Of a stretch of DNA of 64,000 bases, positions 17,113-25,869 are shown one piece after another. Under the pieces are notes generated by a model, which was given only the letters and a program-made list of their open reading frames with translations, did no database searches and had not been told where the DNA came from. Each line of letters begins with the position of its first letter. The stretch's first letter is position 1. The translations under genes were made by a program, and so were the position numbers. The stretch comes from JBBQYD01 sp942493075 (GTDB taxonomy: Bacteria > Verrucomicrobiota > Verrucomicrobiia > Limisphaerales > UBA8199): positions 4,216,001 through 4,280,000 of the forward strand of contig OW818681.1 of assembly GCA_942493075.1 (NCBI GenBank), given 5' to 3'.

Positions 17113-18963
17113 ATGTTCAAGATTTGCCACCCTTGTCATTGGCTGTGGAGAACGCCCCTGTTCTTCCGGCGGCACCTGCTCGTTTCGTCCCTGTTAATTG
17201 GCATAGCGTCGGCCCCTGCGGCGACGGTGCTTGATTTGCTTCCGACGAATTGCTGCGCTTTTGTTACAGTCCCCACAACTACCGGCCTGCGCCCTGTACT
17301 GAACGCCTCTGCTCTGGGAATCTTCCGGGCGCCCGCTCTGAAACCCTTGGGAGACCATATTGGACAATGCTGGAGCAATTCCGCCGGGGATGATTTCCAA
17401 CAGATCCTGGGGCTTGAGAGATTGCTGCGGACGGTCCCTGGCAGTCTGACGCTTGCTGCGATGGCCTCCATGTCCCCGACGAACCAGACGCTCGGCTGGC
17501 TTCTCGTGCTGGACAGTGGGTCCAATTCCAATGCGTCATCTTCATGGTTAACGGCGCAACGCCAGATCTGGCAGTTGGCGGGGACCGTCCACAAGGAGCA
17601 GATCGCGGGGTGCGAGTTTTTGTCGATTAACTTGACCAATCGTGATTTTGAGACAACGAAACTTTGGCAGTTGATAAACGCCCAAGCCGACAGCCCGACC
17701 GAACCGCCGCGAATTTTGGTCGGTCAAAGGGGTTCGATGCTCCTTTTCAGTCCAAGTTCCAACGTGCTAGCCAGCGTTCTTAGCACGGAACCTCAGAACA
17801 ATCGGCTCACCCCACCTCGGAGGTCCGGTGATGCAGCGGCCTGGGGCTGGTGTGATATCAGGAAAACTCAGCAAATCCTGTCTGCCTCTCAAAGGCTTCG
17901 CAATGCAGGGACAGGACTTTCGAGGCTAGTATCCTTAGCCTCCGCAGCCGGTTTTGGGGGCTTCGAATCCTTCGGGTTTAGTCTGCGCACCAACTCCGCC
18001 GGGGTCTTGTTTGAAGCCAGGCTGCCCCTATCGAAGAGCTATTCTACCAACCTGCCGGGCCTATTTTCCGAATCCGACTCTGCCGTCATACCGGCTTTTG
18101 TTTCGGAAAACGCCGAGTGCTTTCAGCAGTGGCATTTTACCGGTGATCGCTTATGGACTTCGATTGAATACGCACTCAACCGTGCGTCCGGCCAGGCCAA
18201 GCGCGGCCTGGACTTCTTACTTGAAACGGCCGAGATCGCTGCACAGACGAAACGACCGGAGTTTAACCTTCGGACCAATCTGGTGACGAATATCGGAGAT
18301 GAGCTGTCTTATTGGCAGCAACCGGGGACGAACAGCTCGGGGAAGCCTGAGAGAATCATAGTGATCCGCTCACCGAACCCGGAGGAACTTGCATATACGA
18401 TCAAGAGCATGTTGATCCTGGTTAGCGCTGATGCTGAAAAGCCGCAGGAAAGAGAGTTCCTGCACCGGAGAGTCTATTCGATCGCACTCCCGGCGGCCAA
18501 TTTAGCCGGGCTGTTCACAATCCCACAGAACACAACGCTGCATTACGCCTATAACACACAGTATATGGCAATCGCTACCGGCCCTTCCATCCTCGAGGAT
18601 TTTCTACGTCGTGCGGCCTCTGCAACCCCCGGCCTGGGTGAGCGCGCGGGTTTAACGAATAGTCTCGCCGCTTTGATCCCCCACCCTGCCCTGCTCTATT
18701 ATCAGAATGATCGGGCTCTGTTGAAAAGAAACTGGGCCGACATCCAAAGCGACCCCGCGAACCTGCTCGGTGTGATTCTCCCTGAACCAGCCCTGACGTT
18801 CATCCGTCCTTTCCTACCGTGTGGGGACCCGAGTTCAGTCCTTAAACCTGAGTTGATTCTGGCTTTTCCTGAGGTGGAGACCCATTTCTCATATCACATC
18901 AACAGCGTGGGCATTGCCGAAGAGGAGTTGTGTCTCCAAAGTTTCTACCCTTATCTGGAGTGA
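17113..18963 (+). CDS. Exported protein of unknown function (DUF3352-like layout)
   Basis: 616 residues with an N-terminal basic/hydrophobic signal (RRHLLVSSLLIGIASAPAA). The mature part starts VLDLLPTNCCAFVTVP, a layout reminiscent of DUF3352 proteins, where an early LP-x-x-x-x-x-F/Y-V motif is followed by long alpha/beta repeats. I could not confirm the family. Other visible parts are a long mid-region with 'LGWLLVLDSG' and a late segment 'LHYAYNTQYMAIATGPS'. No catalytic residues are evident. It follows the fibronectin-domain gene in the same direction. Neighbouring genes give no clear function. Confidence 0.6.
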   Translation: MFKICHPCHWLWRTPLFFRRHLLVSSLLIGIASAPAATVLDLLPTNCCAFVTVPTTTGLRPVLNASALGIFRAPALKPLGDHIGQCWSNSAGDDFQQILGLERLLRTVPGSLTLAAMASMSPTNQTLGWLLVLDSGSNSNASSSWLTAQRQIWQLAGTVHKEQIAGCEFLSINLTNRDFETTKLWQLINAQADSPTEPPRILVGQRGSMLLFSPSSNVLASVLSTEPQNNRLTPPRRSGDAAAWGWCDIRKTQQILSASQRLRNAGTGLSRLVSLASAAGFGGFESFGFSLRTNSAGVLFEARLPLSKSYSTNLPGLFSESDSAVIPAFVSENAECFQQWHFTGDRLWTSIEYALNRASGQAKRGLDFLLETAEIAAQTKRPEFNLRTNLVTNIGDELSYWQQPGTNSSGKPERIIVIRSPNPEELAYTIKSMLILVSADAEKPQEREFLHRRVYSIALPAANLAGLFTIPQNTTLHYAYNTQYMAIATGPSILEDFLRRAASATPGLGERAGLTNSLAALIPHPALLYYQNDRALLKRNWADIQSDPANLLGVILPEPALTFIRPFLPCGDPSSVLKPELILAFPEVETHFSYHINSVGIAEEELCLQSFYPYLE

Positions 18964-19481
18964 GAACTGCCTGGGGTAATCTCCCACTCTCCCACTCTGA
19001 GGCCCCCTTGCTCCATCTGGATCTCTTCCTGTATCCGAGGTTGGGAGTTTCGGCGAGGCCCTTTCTTTCCCTGGTGGCATGCTGGCACCCGCCAGTTTTG
19101 GCTTCCCGGGCATCCAAGGGGGCAGGCACGGGGCCAGATCCTCTCAACTCTCACCGGTTGCCGAATCTCGAAGCGCCTGCCGGTGCTCCAGTTAGCTCGC
19201 CCTTACAGGTGCCGGACGGAGCAATGACTTGGAGCTTACTGTGCGTGAGCATCGCCACACTGGCTTTTGCCTCACAGTTCAGGCACTAGGTAGCAGAAGC
19301 GGCCCTTCCAGCAGCCAGTTACTATCCATCCCTCCGACTGCACCAGATTCCGGGCACCACTTCCTCACTCCCTGGTTAGCCGATCCTTTTCCTGCCAAAT
19401 AGCCGTTTTAGCCGTTCAGCGCAGTTGCTAGCGGGCGCCGAATCGTTTACTTTGGAATTTCGATAACGTTACTAGTTTGTG
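18964..19481. other. 518-bp intergenic region upstream of grpE
   Basis: No supported gene. The left end has a short tandem CTCCCACTCTCCCACTCT stretch at about 18981-18998, and TAGCCGTT is repeated near 19402-19415. No CIRCE element (TTAGCACTC-N9-GAGTGCTAA) was seen before grpE, so HrcA control is not supported here. Promoters of the grpE-dnaJ operon probably lie in the last 100 bp but are not clear. Confidence 0.4.
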
Positions 19482-20042
19482 ATGAAAGAAAGCGAAACTG
19501 AAAACACCGTTGATAAGCCCGCCGCGCCGGATGCGTCCGGGTCGACGGCAGCAATCCCATCTCCAGAGGAGCTGGAGGCCTTAAAACAACAGGCCGCCAA
19601 AGCCGAAGAGAACTGGCAGCGTTTGCTGCGCGCCACCGCTGACTTTGATAACTTTAAGAAGCGCGCGGCTCGGGAGAAGCAAGAGTCCATTCGATATGCC
19701 AATGAGGCGCTGATGTCCAAGATGCTGCCGCTTTTGGACAATTTTGAGATGGCCTTGGCCGCCACCCAGAGCACCAGTACCGATCCGGCAGTTCAAGCTC
19801 TCCAAACCGGCGTGAGCATGGTTTTCCAGCAGTTCAAGTCCGCGCTGACTGAATCGGGGCTGGAAGAAATCGAGGCTGTGGGCAAACCATTCGATCCCAA
19901 CTGGCATGAAGCCGTTTCACAGCAGGAATCCAGCGAAGTGCCCGAAGGCCAGGTCCTGCAACAGTTGCGCAAGGGGTATCGCCTCAAGGACAGACTCCTG
20001 CGGGCAACCACTGTGATCGTTGCCAAGCAACCCGCCGCCTAG
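19482..20042 (+). CDS. grpE: GrpE nucleotide exchange factor
   Basis: 186 residues from ATG 19482; a GTG directly before it is also in frame. GrpE exchanges nucleotide on DnaK. The acidic, disordered N-terminus is followed by the long coiled coil (PEELEALKQQAAKAEENWQR) and the family core 'LLRATADFDNFKKRAAREK'. The C-terminal beta-domain is shown by 'FDPNWHEAVSQQES', 'VLQQLRKGYRLKDRLLR' and 'TVIVAK'. Length is normal. It lies 10 bp before dnaJ, forming the usual chaperone operon. dnaK is not in the window. Confidence 0.95.
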   Translation: MKESETENTVDKPAAPDASGSTAAIPSPEELEALKQQAAKAEENWQRLLRATADFDNFKKRAAREKQESIRYANEALMSKMLPLLDNFEMALAATQSTSTDPAVQALQTGVSMVFQQFKSALTESGLEEIEAVGKPFDPNWHEAVSQQESSEVPEGQVLQQLRKGYRLKDRLLRATTVIVAKQPAA

Positions 20043-20052
20043 ACTCACTTCC

Positions 20053-21198
20053 ATGTCCAAACGCGACTACTACCAAGTCCTCGAAATTGAAAAGGGCGTC
20101 AGCGCCGAGGAAATCAAAAAAGCCTACCGCAGAATGGCAGTCAAGTATCACCCGGATAAAAATCCAGGCGATAAGACGGCCGAGGATAAGTTCAAGGAAG
20201 TAGGCGAAGCTTACGAGGTTCTGAGCGACCAGAATAAGCGCGCGCTCTATGACCAGCACGGCCACGCGGCCTTCGATCGCCGCGCCGGCGGGTTCGGCCG
20301 GAGCAGCGCCGGTGGATTCCATGATCCATTTGATGTTTTCCGCGAGGTCTTTGGAGGCGGAAGCATTTTCGAAGATCTTTTTGGTGGGGGCGGACGCGGT
20401 GATCCCTCGCAACCTCAGCGTGGGGACGATCTCCGCTACGACATGGAGCTGACGTTCGAGGAGGCAGCCCGGGGCTGTGAAAAGGAGATCAGCGTCAACA
20501 AGCTTGAGCGCTGTGAGAAATGCCAGGGCTCGGGGGCTGAGGATGGGGCTAAAGCGCGCACCTGCGCCACATGCGGTGGCCGGGGACAAGTCATCAGCGC
20601 ACGGGGGATTTTCAGCATCGCTCAAACCTGCCCGCACTGTCAGGGCGCTGGCAAGGTCATTGACCGGCCGTGCGGTGGCTGTCGAGGTCACGGGCGCCAG
20701 GAAAAGAGCACTAAGATCAAGCTGAAGATTCCGGCGGGAGTGGACACCGGATCACGGCTTCGCTCAGGCGGAAACGGTGAATCAGGTTTTCGGGGTGGAC
20801 CGTATGGGGATCTCTACGTGGTCCTGCACGTCAAGCCGCATGAATTCTTCCAGCGGGACGGTGATGACCTCCTCTGCGAAGTGCCGATCAGCTTTGTACA
20901 GGCGGCCCTTGGCGCGGAAATTGAAGTTCCAACCCTGGACGGCAAGACGAGCATCAAGATCCCGGCTGGAACTCAGCCCGGAAGCATGTTCCGTTTAAAA
21001 GGGCGCGGGATGCGTAATGTTCAAGGCTATGGGCAGGGCGATCTTCACGTGCGAATCATCGTTGAAGTGCCCACGCACCTAAGCGCCGCACAAAAGGCGA
21101 AGCTTGAGGAGTTCGCGGACCTGTGCAACGGCAAGGAGAGCCCCATCAGGCAATCCTTCTTCGATAAAGCGAAGAATTTGTTCCAAAAAGCAGGGTAA
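20053..21198 (+). CDS. dnaJ: Chaperone DnaJ (Hsp40)
   Basis: 381 residues from ATG 20053. It stimulates DnaK ATPase and delivers substrates. The J-domain is at residues 1-70 (MSKRDYYQVLEIEKG) with the HPD motif in VKYHPDKNP. A G/F-rich linker (FGRSSAGGFHDPFDVFREVF) follows. Four CxxCxGxG zinc-binding repeats lie at about 145-220: CEKCQGSG, CATCGGRG, CPHCQGAG, CGGCRGHG. The two beta-sandwich C-terminal domains carry 'IKIPAGTQPGSMFRLKGRG'. The next gene starts two bases after the stop. Confidence 0.97.
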   Translation: MSKRDYYQVLEIEKGVSAEEIKKAYRRMAVKYHPDKNPGDKTAEDKFKEVGEAYEVLSDQNKRALYDQHGHAAFDRRAGGFGRSSAGGFHDPFDVFREVFGGGSIFEDLFGGGGRGDPSQPQRGDDLRYDMELTFEEAARGCEKEISVNKLERCEKCQGSGAEDGAKARTCATCGGRGQVISARGIFSIAQTCPHCQGAGKVIDRPCGGCRGHGRQEKSTKIKLKIPAGVDTGSRLRSGGNGESGFRGGPYGDLYVVLHVKPHEFFQRDGDDLLCEVPISFVQAALGAEIEVPTLDGKTSIKIPAGTQPGSMFRLKGRGMRNVQGYGQGDLHVRIIVEVPTHLSAAQKAKLEEFADLCNGKESPIRQSFFDKAKNLFQKAG

Positions 21199-21199
21199 T

Positions 21200-21580
21200 A
21201 TGCAGCATCGCAGCCCATTGCTCATGGCCGGCCTGGCACTGGCGCTTGCTCTAAGCGCCGGTTGCGGAGGGCGCAAACATGACGTGCAGTCGCAGTCCCA
21301 CGCGGCAACCGCCTCCGGAAGAGCCGCGAAGCTGGCTCCCAAAGTGGTCCTCGCAGGCGAGAAGGCCGGAAAAGTCGTCAAAGTCCACGCCACAGCACGC
21401 TTCGTGGTGCTGAACTTTCCAGTTGGCACCCTGCCCGAACAGGGAGCCACATTGGGGCTGTTTCGCGATGGACTGAAGGTCGGCGATGCACGAGTCGCCG
21501 GCCCACAACTCGACGACAACGTGGTAGCGGATCTGGTAAGTGGTGAAGCGCAGGTGGGCGATGAGGCCCGGCTGCCTTAA
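21200..21580 (+). CDS. Small lipoprotein of unknown function
   Basis: 126 residues from ATG 21200, two bases after the dnaJ stop, so probably translationally coupled. The N-terminus is a lipoprotein signal (MQHRSPLLMAGLALALALSA) with the lipobox LSAGC, so the mature protein would be lipidated at Cys. The rest contains a small beta-rich domain (GKVVKVHATARFVVLNFPVG, TLGLFRDGLKVGDARV, DLVSGEAQVGDEARL) resembling the repeated barrel seen in many verrucomicrobial lipoproteins of unknown role. Its link to the chaperone operon is by position only. Confidence 0.75.
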   Translation: MQHRSPLLMAGLALALALSAGCGGRKHDVQSQSHAATASGRAAKLAPKVVLAGEKAGKVVKVHATARFVVLNFPVGTLPEQGATLGLFRDGLKVGDARVAGPQLDDNVVADLVSGEAQVGDEARLP

Positions 21581-21730
21581 ACTCTCTTTCCCCTGGCGAA
21601 TTGAAAGGCGAGTAGCGTCGCAAATGGGGTGTGGCCTGCGTTTACAACCCGGTAATTACTTTGACCGGTTGCGCAACTTTCCCTAGGATGGCGTGTATCA
21701 ATAGACTGGACCGATGAGGTCCCGAAAGCG

Positions 21731-23452
21731 ATGGCGTTTGTATCACTTAAAGAGTTCTTGGGCCAGATGGGCCTTACGACTCCCGCACAATTTGACGAGT
21801 ACAGCAAAGCGTGGCGGGTAGCGGCTCTAAACGGGTCCCAAGAATCGTTATTGGCGTTTATTTGCCGCGAGCGAGGCGTGGCCGAAGACGCCTTTCTTCA
21901 GCAATTAGCGAAAGCGCTGGGCTGGTCGTACCTGGATTTGCCCCGGATAAACATCCCGACTGAAGCCCGCACTCGCATCTCCACAAAAGTTGCCTTTCAA
22001 TTCTCGGTTCTGCCTACCGCCGTCAATAACGGCACCTTGCAGGTGGTCGTCAGCAACCCATTCGACACCGCGATGCTCAATGCGGTGCGATTTGATGCAA
22101 AGTCAAATGTGCAGTTCGCATTGGCGCCCAGGGCAGAAATCGAAAAGGCCCTCAAGAAATATTACGGTGTCGGTGCCGAAACTCTCGACGAGATGGCCGA
22201 GGATGAGCCCCTGGAACTCCTGGTAGGCGAGGACAAGGAGATCACAGAGAGTGACCAGGAAGCCAGCGTCATCAAGTTTGTAAACCAGATCATCTGGGAG
22301 GCCTTCAAAGACCGGGCGACGGATATTCATTTCGAGCCTGCTGAAGACGAACTGCGAATCCGGTACCGCATCGACGGCATCCTGCACCAGACCCCTATGC
22401 CGCCGCAGTTGAAGCGGTTCCAGGCAGCACTCATTTCCCGTATCAAAGTGATGTCGGGGATGAACATCTCTGAGAAGCGGCTGCCCCAGGACGGGCGCAT
22501 CAATGTCCGCATCAAGGGCGAGGAAATCGATATTCGCGTGTCCACGGTACCGACTGTGTATGGCGAAAGCGTGTCACTCCGTTTGCTGACACGCGGCAAG
22601 ATCTTTTTGAGTCTCGATAAGCTCGGGTTTTCGCCGCTGGAAGAGCAGGCCATCCGGGAGATTATTGTAAAGCCTCACGGTATTTTTCTGGTCACCGGCC
22701 CCACAGGATCGGGCAAATCCACTTCTCTTTACGCCTTTCTAAGCACCATCAACTCGGTGCATAAGCGAATCATCACGATTGAGGAACCTGTAGAATATGA
22801 GTTGAAAGGCATCAATCAAATCGCGGTGCGCCCCGAGATCGGCCTCACCTTTGCGATGGGTCTGCGACATATTCTGCGGCAGGATCCGAATGTGATCATG
22901 GTCGGTGAAATTCGTGATTTGGAAACTGCCGAGATCGCTATTCGCGCCGCTCTGACCGGTCACTTGGTTTTCAGCACCCTGCATACGAATGACGCGCCAA
23001 GTGCCTTCACGCGTTTGATCGACATGGGCATCGAGCCGTTCCTGGTGGCGTCGTCCGTTGAAGCGGTCATGGCCCAGCGGCTTGTCCGAACCATCTGTGC
23101 GCACTGCAAAGTGGAGCAGAAGGTGGAGAGAAGTTACCTGCGCCGCATCGGTTTTCCCGAAGCCGATATTGAGACAGCCAAGTTCTGGCATGGATCTGGA
23201 TGCGAAGAATGCCGCCAGCTTGGATATCAGGGCCGAATGGGCATTTACGAGCTGCTGATCCTCAATGAAGCCATTCGCCCGCTCATCTTAAGCCGCGCAC
23301 CCGCCACAACCATTGCACAACGGGCGATGGAGCAAGGGATGCGAACCTTGCGAACAGACGGCTGGACCAAGGTGAAGCAAGGGACAACTACGATCGAGGA
23401 AGTCCTGCGTGTCACACAGATCGAAGAGCACCTCGATGCTCTGGGCGGGTAA
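21731..23452 (+). CDS. GspE/PilB-family secretion or pilus assembly ATPase
   Basis: 573 residues, normal for the family. It powers pseudopilus or pilus extension from the cytoplasm. The N-terminal MshEN-like domain (GVAEDAFLQQLAKALGWSYL, VVVSNPFDTAML) is followed by the N2 domain and the ATPase core. Walker A is GPTGSGKST at about 323-331, the Asp box around EEPVEY at about 351, Walker B IMVGEIRD at about 389-396. A four-cysteine zinc site is present (CAHC at 456-459, CEEC at 491-494), typical of GspE/PilB. It is the first of four secretion genes in the same direction, so an operon starts here. No gspF-like gene is in the window. Confidence 0.92.
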   Translation: MAFVSLKEFLGQMGLTTPAQFDEYSKAWRVAALNGSQESLLAFICRERGVAEDAFLQQLAKALGWSYLDLPRINIPTEARTRISTKVAFQFSVLPTAVNNGTLQVVVSNPFDTAMLNAVRFDAKSNVQFALAPRAEIEKALKKYYGVGAETLDEMAEDEPLELLVGEDKEITESDQEASVIKFVNQIIWEAFKDRATDIHFEPAEDELRIRYRIDGILHQTPMPPQLKRFQAALISRIKVMSGMNISEKRLPQDGRINVRIKGEEIDIRVSTVPTVYGESVSLRLLTRGKIFLSLDKLGFSPLEEQAIREIIVKPHGIFLVTGPTGSGKSTSLYAFLSTINSVHKRIITIEEPVEYELKGINQIAVRPEIGLTFAMGLRHILRQDPNVIMVGEIRDLETAEIAIRAALTGHLVFSTLHTNDAPSAFTRLIDMGIEPFLVASSVEAVMAQRLVRTICAHCKVEQKVERSYLRRIGFPEADIETAKFWHGSGCEECRQLGYQGRMGIYELLILNEAIRPLILSRAPATTIAQRAMEQGMRTLRTDGWTKVKQGTTTIEEVLRVTQIEEHLDALGG

Positions 23453-23517
23453 ATGAATATGAATTTTAAGCCGGCAATTCCAAGCGATTCATTGACGCAG
23501 AAAGCAAGCCGGCACCT

Positions 23518-25182
23518 ATGAATTGGCAACGTACCATCGGGCTGCTGCTCCTGGGACTCGGGATGGCGGTAGCCACTCTCAAATACAGCGTGGGCCAGGA
23601 CCTCGGCCCCAAGGTGACACAGCTCGTGGCTCGGGCGAACCCCAAATGGGGCGAGGCGCTCAAGAAGCCCGAACCCGCCAAATACCTTACATGGGGTTTG
23701 ATGGGCGTGCCTGGCATTTTAGGTATTTCATTCCTCCTATGGGGAGTGAGCAGGGATAAGAAAGCACAGCCTCAGGGGGCCGCCGCCAGCGCCAGCAAAG
23801 TTCGGAAATCGACGGTCGCGCCTGTGAATTCCTGCAACGTCCTGCGCCTCGGCCCCGCCACCCAGCAACTCTGGCAATTCGAGACCAAAGGCGGCACCCT
23901 GGCACTCCGGCACGAGCACAATGCCACGGCTGAGGAACGGTTGCCCGCGCACGTAATCGCGAAAGACTGGCATCATCTCTTCCAACGCAAGCTGAACGTT
24001 GCCTGGCTTCCTCCAGAACGGGTATTCTTAAAGGTCGTTCATCTTCCGTCCAGCGATTTGGACGAAACGCTCTCCATGGTCGAATTCCAGATGGAAAAGC
24101 TTTCGCCCATGCCCGTGGCACAGGTCGTATGGAGCATCCAAAATCTGGCGCGCACAGAGGAAGGGCTTCAAACGATTTTGGTCCTCATCGTTGCCCGCGA
24201 TGTTGTCGAAGAGTATCTCGGACAGCTTGAAAGCCGTGGTTACCTCGCTGACCGGTTGGAGCTGCCGTTTGTGGATGAGCTTCAAAACACCCCGGCGGAT
24301 GCTGATGGTGCGTGGATCTATCCTGCTGGTGGAGCCAGCAATTCCGCATTGGTAGCCTGGCGCTATGATGGAGTTCTGCGAAGCGTCGGTTTGGTGACCA
24401 TGGCCGGGGAGGATTCAGAAACAGACCTTCGCGAGCAACTCATGCAGATGGCATGGGCAGGCGAATTGGAAGGTTGGCTGACCAAAACCCCTTCCTGGTA
24501 CCTGGTCGCTGAGGAAGCCAGCCAAGCGGTTTGGGAGCCAAAACTCAAAACGGGACTGGAGCAGCCTGTCACCGTGGTCCCCGCCCAGACCGTGAACGCG
24601 CTCGCCGATTACACGGCGCGACGCGCTACGACAGCCGATCCACGGATCAATCTTCTTCCAGCCGAATTCCAGCAACGCTATCAGCAACAGTTCGTTGACC
24701 GGCTTTGGATGCGCGGACTTGGGGCCATTATCGGTCTCTACATCGTGGGCGTCCTTATCTATTTCGTTGCTCTAGGGGTCGCCAGTTACCGCACGGGCCA
24801 GGTGGAATCGACCGTAGGCCAGATGGCGCCACAATACACAAACGCCATGCAGCTCAAGGCGCGTTATGAGGTGCTCAAGGACCGCCAGGAACTCAAGTAC
24901 GCAGCCCTGGACTGCTGGAGTGTCACTGCCCGCCTTCTTCCGGAGGGTGTCACCCTGGAGACTCTGAGCTTCTCCGAAGGCAGAAGGTTGAGATTGGACG
25001 GCACGGCATCCAGCGACCAGGTGGAAAAGCTGATCAAGTTTGAAGAAGACATGCGCAAAGCAACTGATGCCACGGGCCAGCCTCTTTTTGATGGGACGAA
25101 AGGTGACAACGTGAATTATAGAGGGAGTGCTACTGTCAGTTGGAACTTCACCCTCGAACTTAAACGCGTGGAGCTTCAATGA
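23518..25182 (+). CDS. GspL-like inner-membrane assembly protein with PilM-like and PilN-like halves
   Basis: 554 residues. Two hydrophobic segments lie near the N-terminus (TIGLLLLGLGMAVATL and YLTWGLMGVPGILGISFLLW), an unusual addition. A region with an actin-like fold pattern as in PilM/GspL follows (FLKVVHLPSSDLDETLSMVE, MVEFQMEKLSPMPVAQVVWS, ILVLIVARDVVEEYL). Near residues 395-425 is a third membrane segment (IIGLYIVGVLIYFVALGV) followed by a coiled, PilN-like periplasmic part (LLPEGVTLETLSFSEGRRLR). This layout corresponds to GspL, or to PilM and PilN fused. It overlaps the next gene by four bases (ATGA), which supports coupled translation. Confidence 0.75.
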   Translation: MNWQRTIGLLLLGLGMAVATLKYSVGQDLGPKVTQLVARANPKWGEALKKPEPAKYLTWGLMGVPGILGISFLLWGVSRDKKAQPQGAAASASKVRKSTVAPVNSCNVLRLGPATQQLWQFETKGGTLALRHEHNATAEERLPAHVIAKDWHHLFQRKLNVAWLPPERVFLKVVHLPSSDLDETLSMVEFQMEKLSPMPVAQVVWSIQNLARTEEGLQTILVLIVARDVVEEYLGQLESRGYLADRLELPFVDELQNTPADADGAWIYPAGGASNSALVAWRYDGVLRSVGLVTMAGEDSETDLREQLMQMAWAGELEGWLTKTPSWYLVAEEASQAVWEPKLKTGLEQPVTVVPAQTVNALADYTARRATTADPRINLLPAEFQQRYQQQFVDRLWMRGLGAIIGLYIVGVLIYFVALGVASYRTGQVESTVGQMAPQYTNAMQLKARYEVLKDRQELKYAALDCWSVTARLLPEGVTLETLSFSEGRRLRLDGTASSDQVEKLIKFEEDMRKATDATGQPLFDGTKGDNVNYRGSATVSWNFTLELKRVELQ

Positions 25183-25850
25183 CGAGTTACTTGGACAAAT
25201 TGAATCTGCGACCGTCTGAAAAACGATTGGTCGTCGTCGTGGTGCTGGTAGTCTTCGTGGTCCTGAACTTGTGGTTCGTTATCCCCCGCTTTGGAGATTG
25301 GAATCGCACAAAGAATCGGATGCGCCTGGCTCGCGAAAAGATTGCTGCTTTCCAAGTGGAGATTGGACAGATGAAAAACTACCAGCGGCAGGTTCAGGCC
25401 ATGGAAAGCGAAGGGGCATCCGTTCCTGCCGAGGAGCAGGCGGTTCAGTTCTCCCGCGCGATTCAAATGCAGCAGGCTCAAAGCGGGGTGAGTATCATTG
25501 GCACATCGAAGCAGACGACACGCACAAATCAGTTCTTCCTGGAGCTGAACCAGACTGTGAGCGTGGTATCTCAAGAACCTCAACTGGTTGATTTTCTTTA
25601 CAACCTGGGGGCAGGCAACTCGCTGATCCGCGTCCGAGATCTAACCGTGAAGCCCGATCCAAGCCGCCAGCAACTCAGCTCAAACGTCAAGCTTGTCGCC
25701 AGCTATCAAAAGGCGGCACCGCGCGTGCGCACGCCCGCGACCAATCCGGCGGGCAAAGCAGCCAGCCCAGCACCGGCTGCTCCGGTTGCGACCAAATCCG
25801 CTCCGGCGCCGACCCGGGCGCCAGGCACAGCGGCCAAGGCATCCAAATAG
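25179..25850 (+). CDS. GspM/PilO-like inner-membrane assembly protein
   Basis: 223 residues. A short cytoplasmic N-terminus precedes one membrane segment (LVVVVVLVVFVVLNLWFVI), then a coiled coil (LAREKIAAFQVEIGQMKNYQRQ) and a small alpha/beta domain (LELNQTVSVVSQEPQLVDFL), followed by a Pro/Ala-rich tail. This is the GspM/PilO pattern, which partners GspL/PilN. The start overlaps the preceding gene by four bases. The tail (PAPAAPVATKSAPAPTRAPG) is low-complexity and may span the periplasm towards the secretin. Confidence 0.75.
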   Translation: MTSYLDKLNLRPSEKRLVVVVVLVVFVVLNLWFVIPRFGDWNRTKNRMRLAREKIAAFQVEIGQMKNYQRQVQAMESEGASVPAEEQAVQFSRAIQMQQAQSGVSIIGTSKQTTRTNQFFLELNQTVSVVSQEPQLVDFLYNLGAGNSLIRVRDLTVKPDPSRQQLSSNVKLVASYQKAAPRVRTPATNPAGKAASPAPAAPVATKSAPAPTRAPGTAAKASK

Positions 25851-25869
25851 CTTTCAACTCAACTGCAAA

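Noticed and set aside
18930..19289. Several short open frames upstream of grpE
   Set aside because: All are Pro/Arg/Ser-rich, overlapping on both strands and lack ribosome-binding sites or recognisable domains.
19382..19481. CIRCE or sigma-32 promoter for grpE-dnaJ
   Set aside because: No TTAGCACTC/GAGTGCTAA inverted repeat and no CTTGAA-CCCCAT pair at proper spacing were found. TTGCTA-17-TACTTT is too weak to call.
25693..25869. Upstream extension of the secretin frame
   Set aside because: The added 59 residues are Arg/Pro-rich and overlap the gspM end; the signal peptide starts at 25870.
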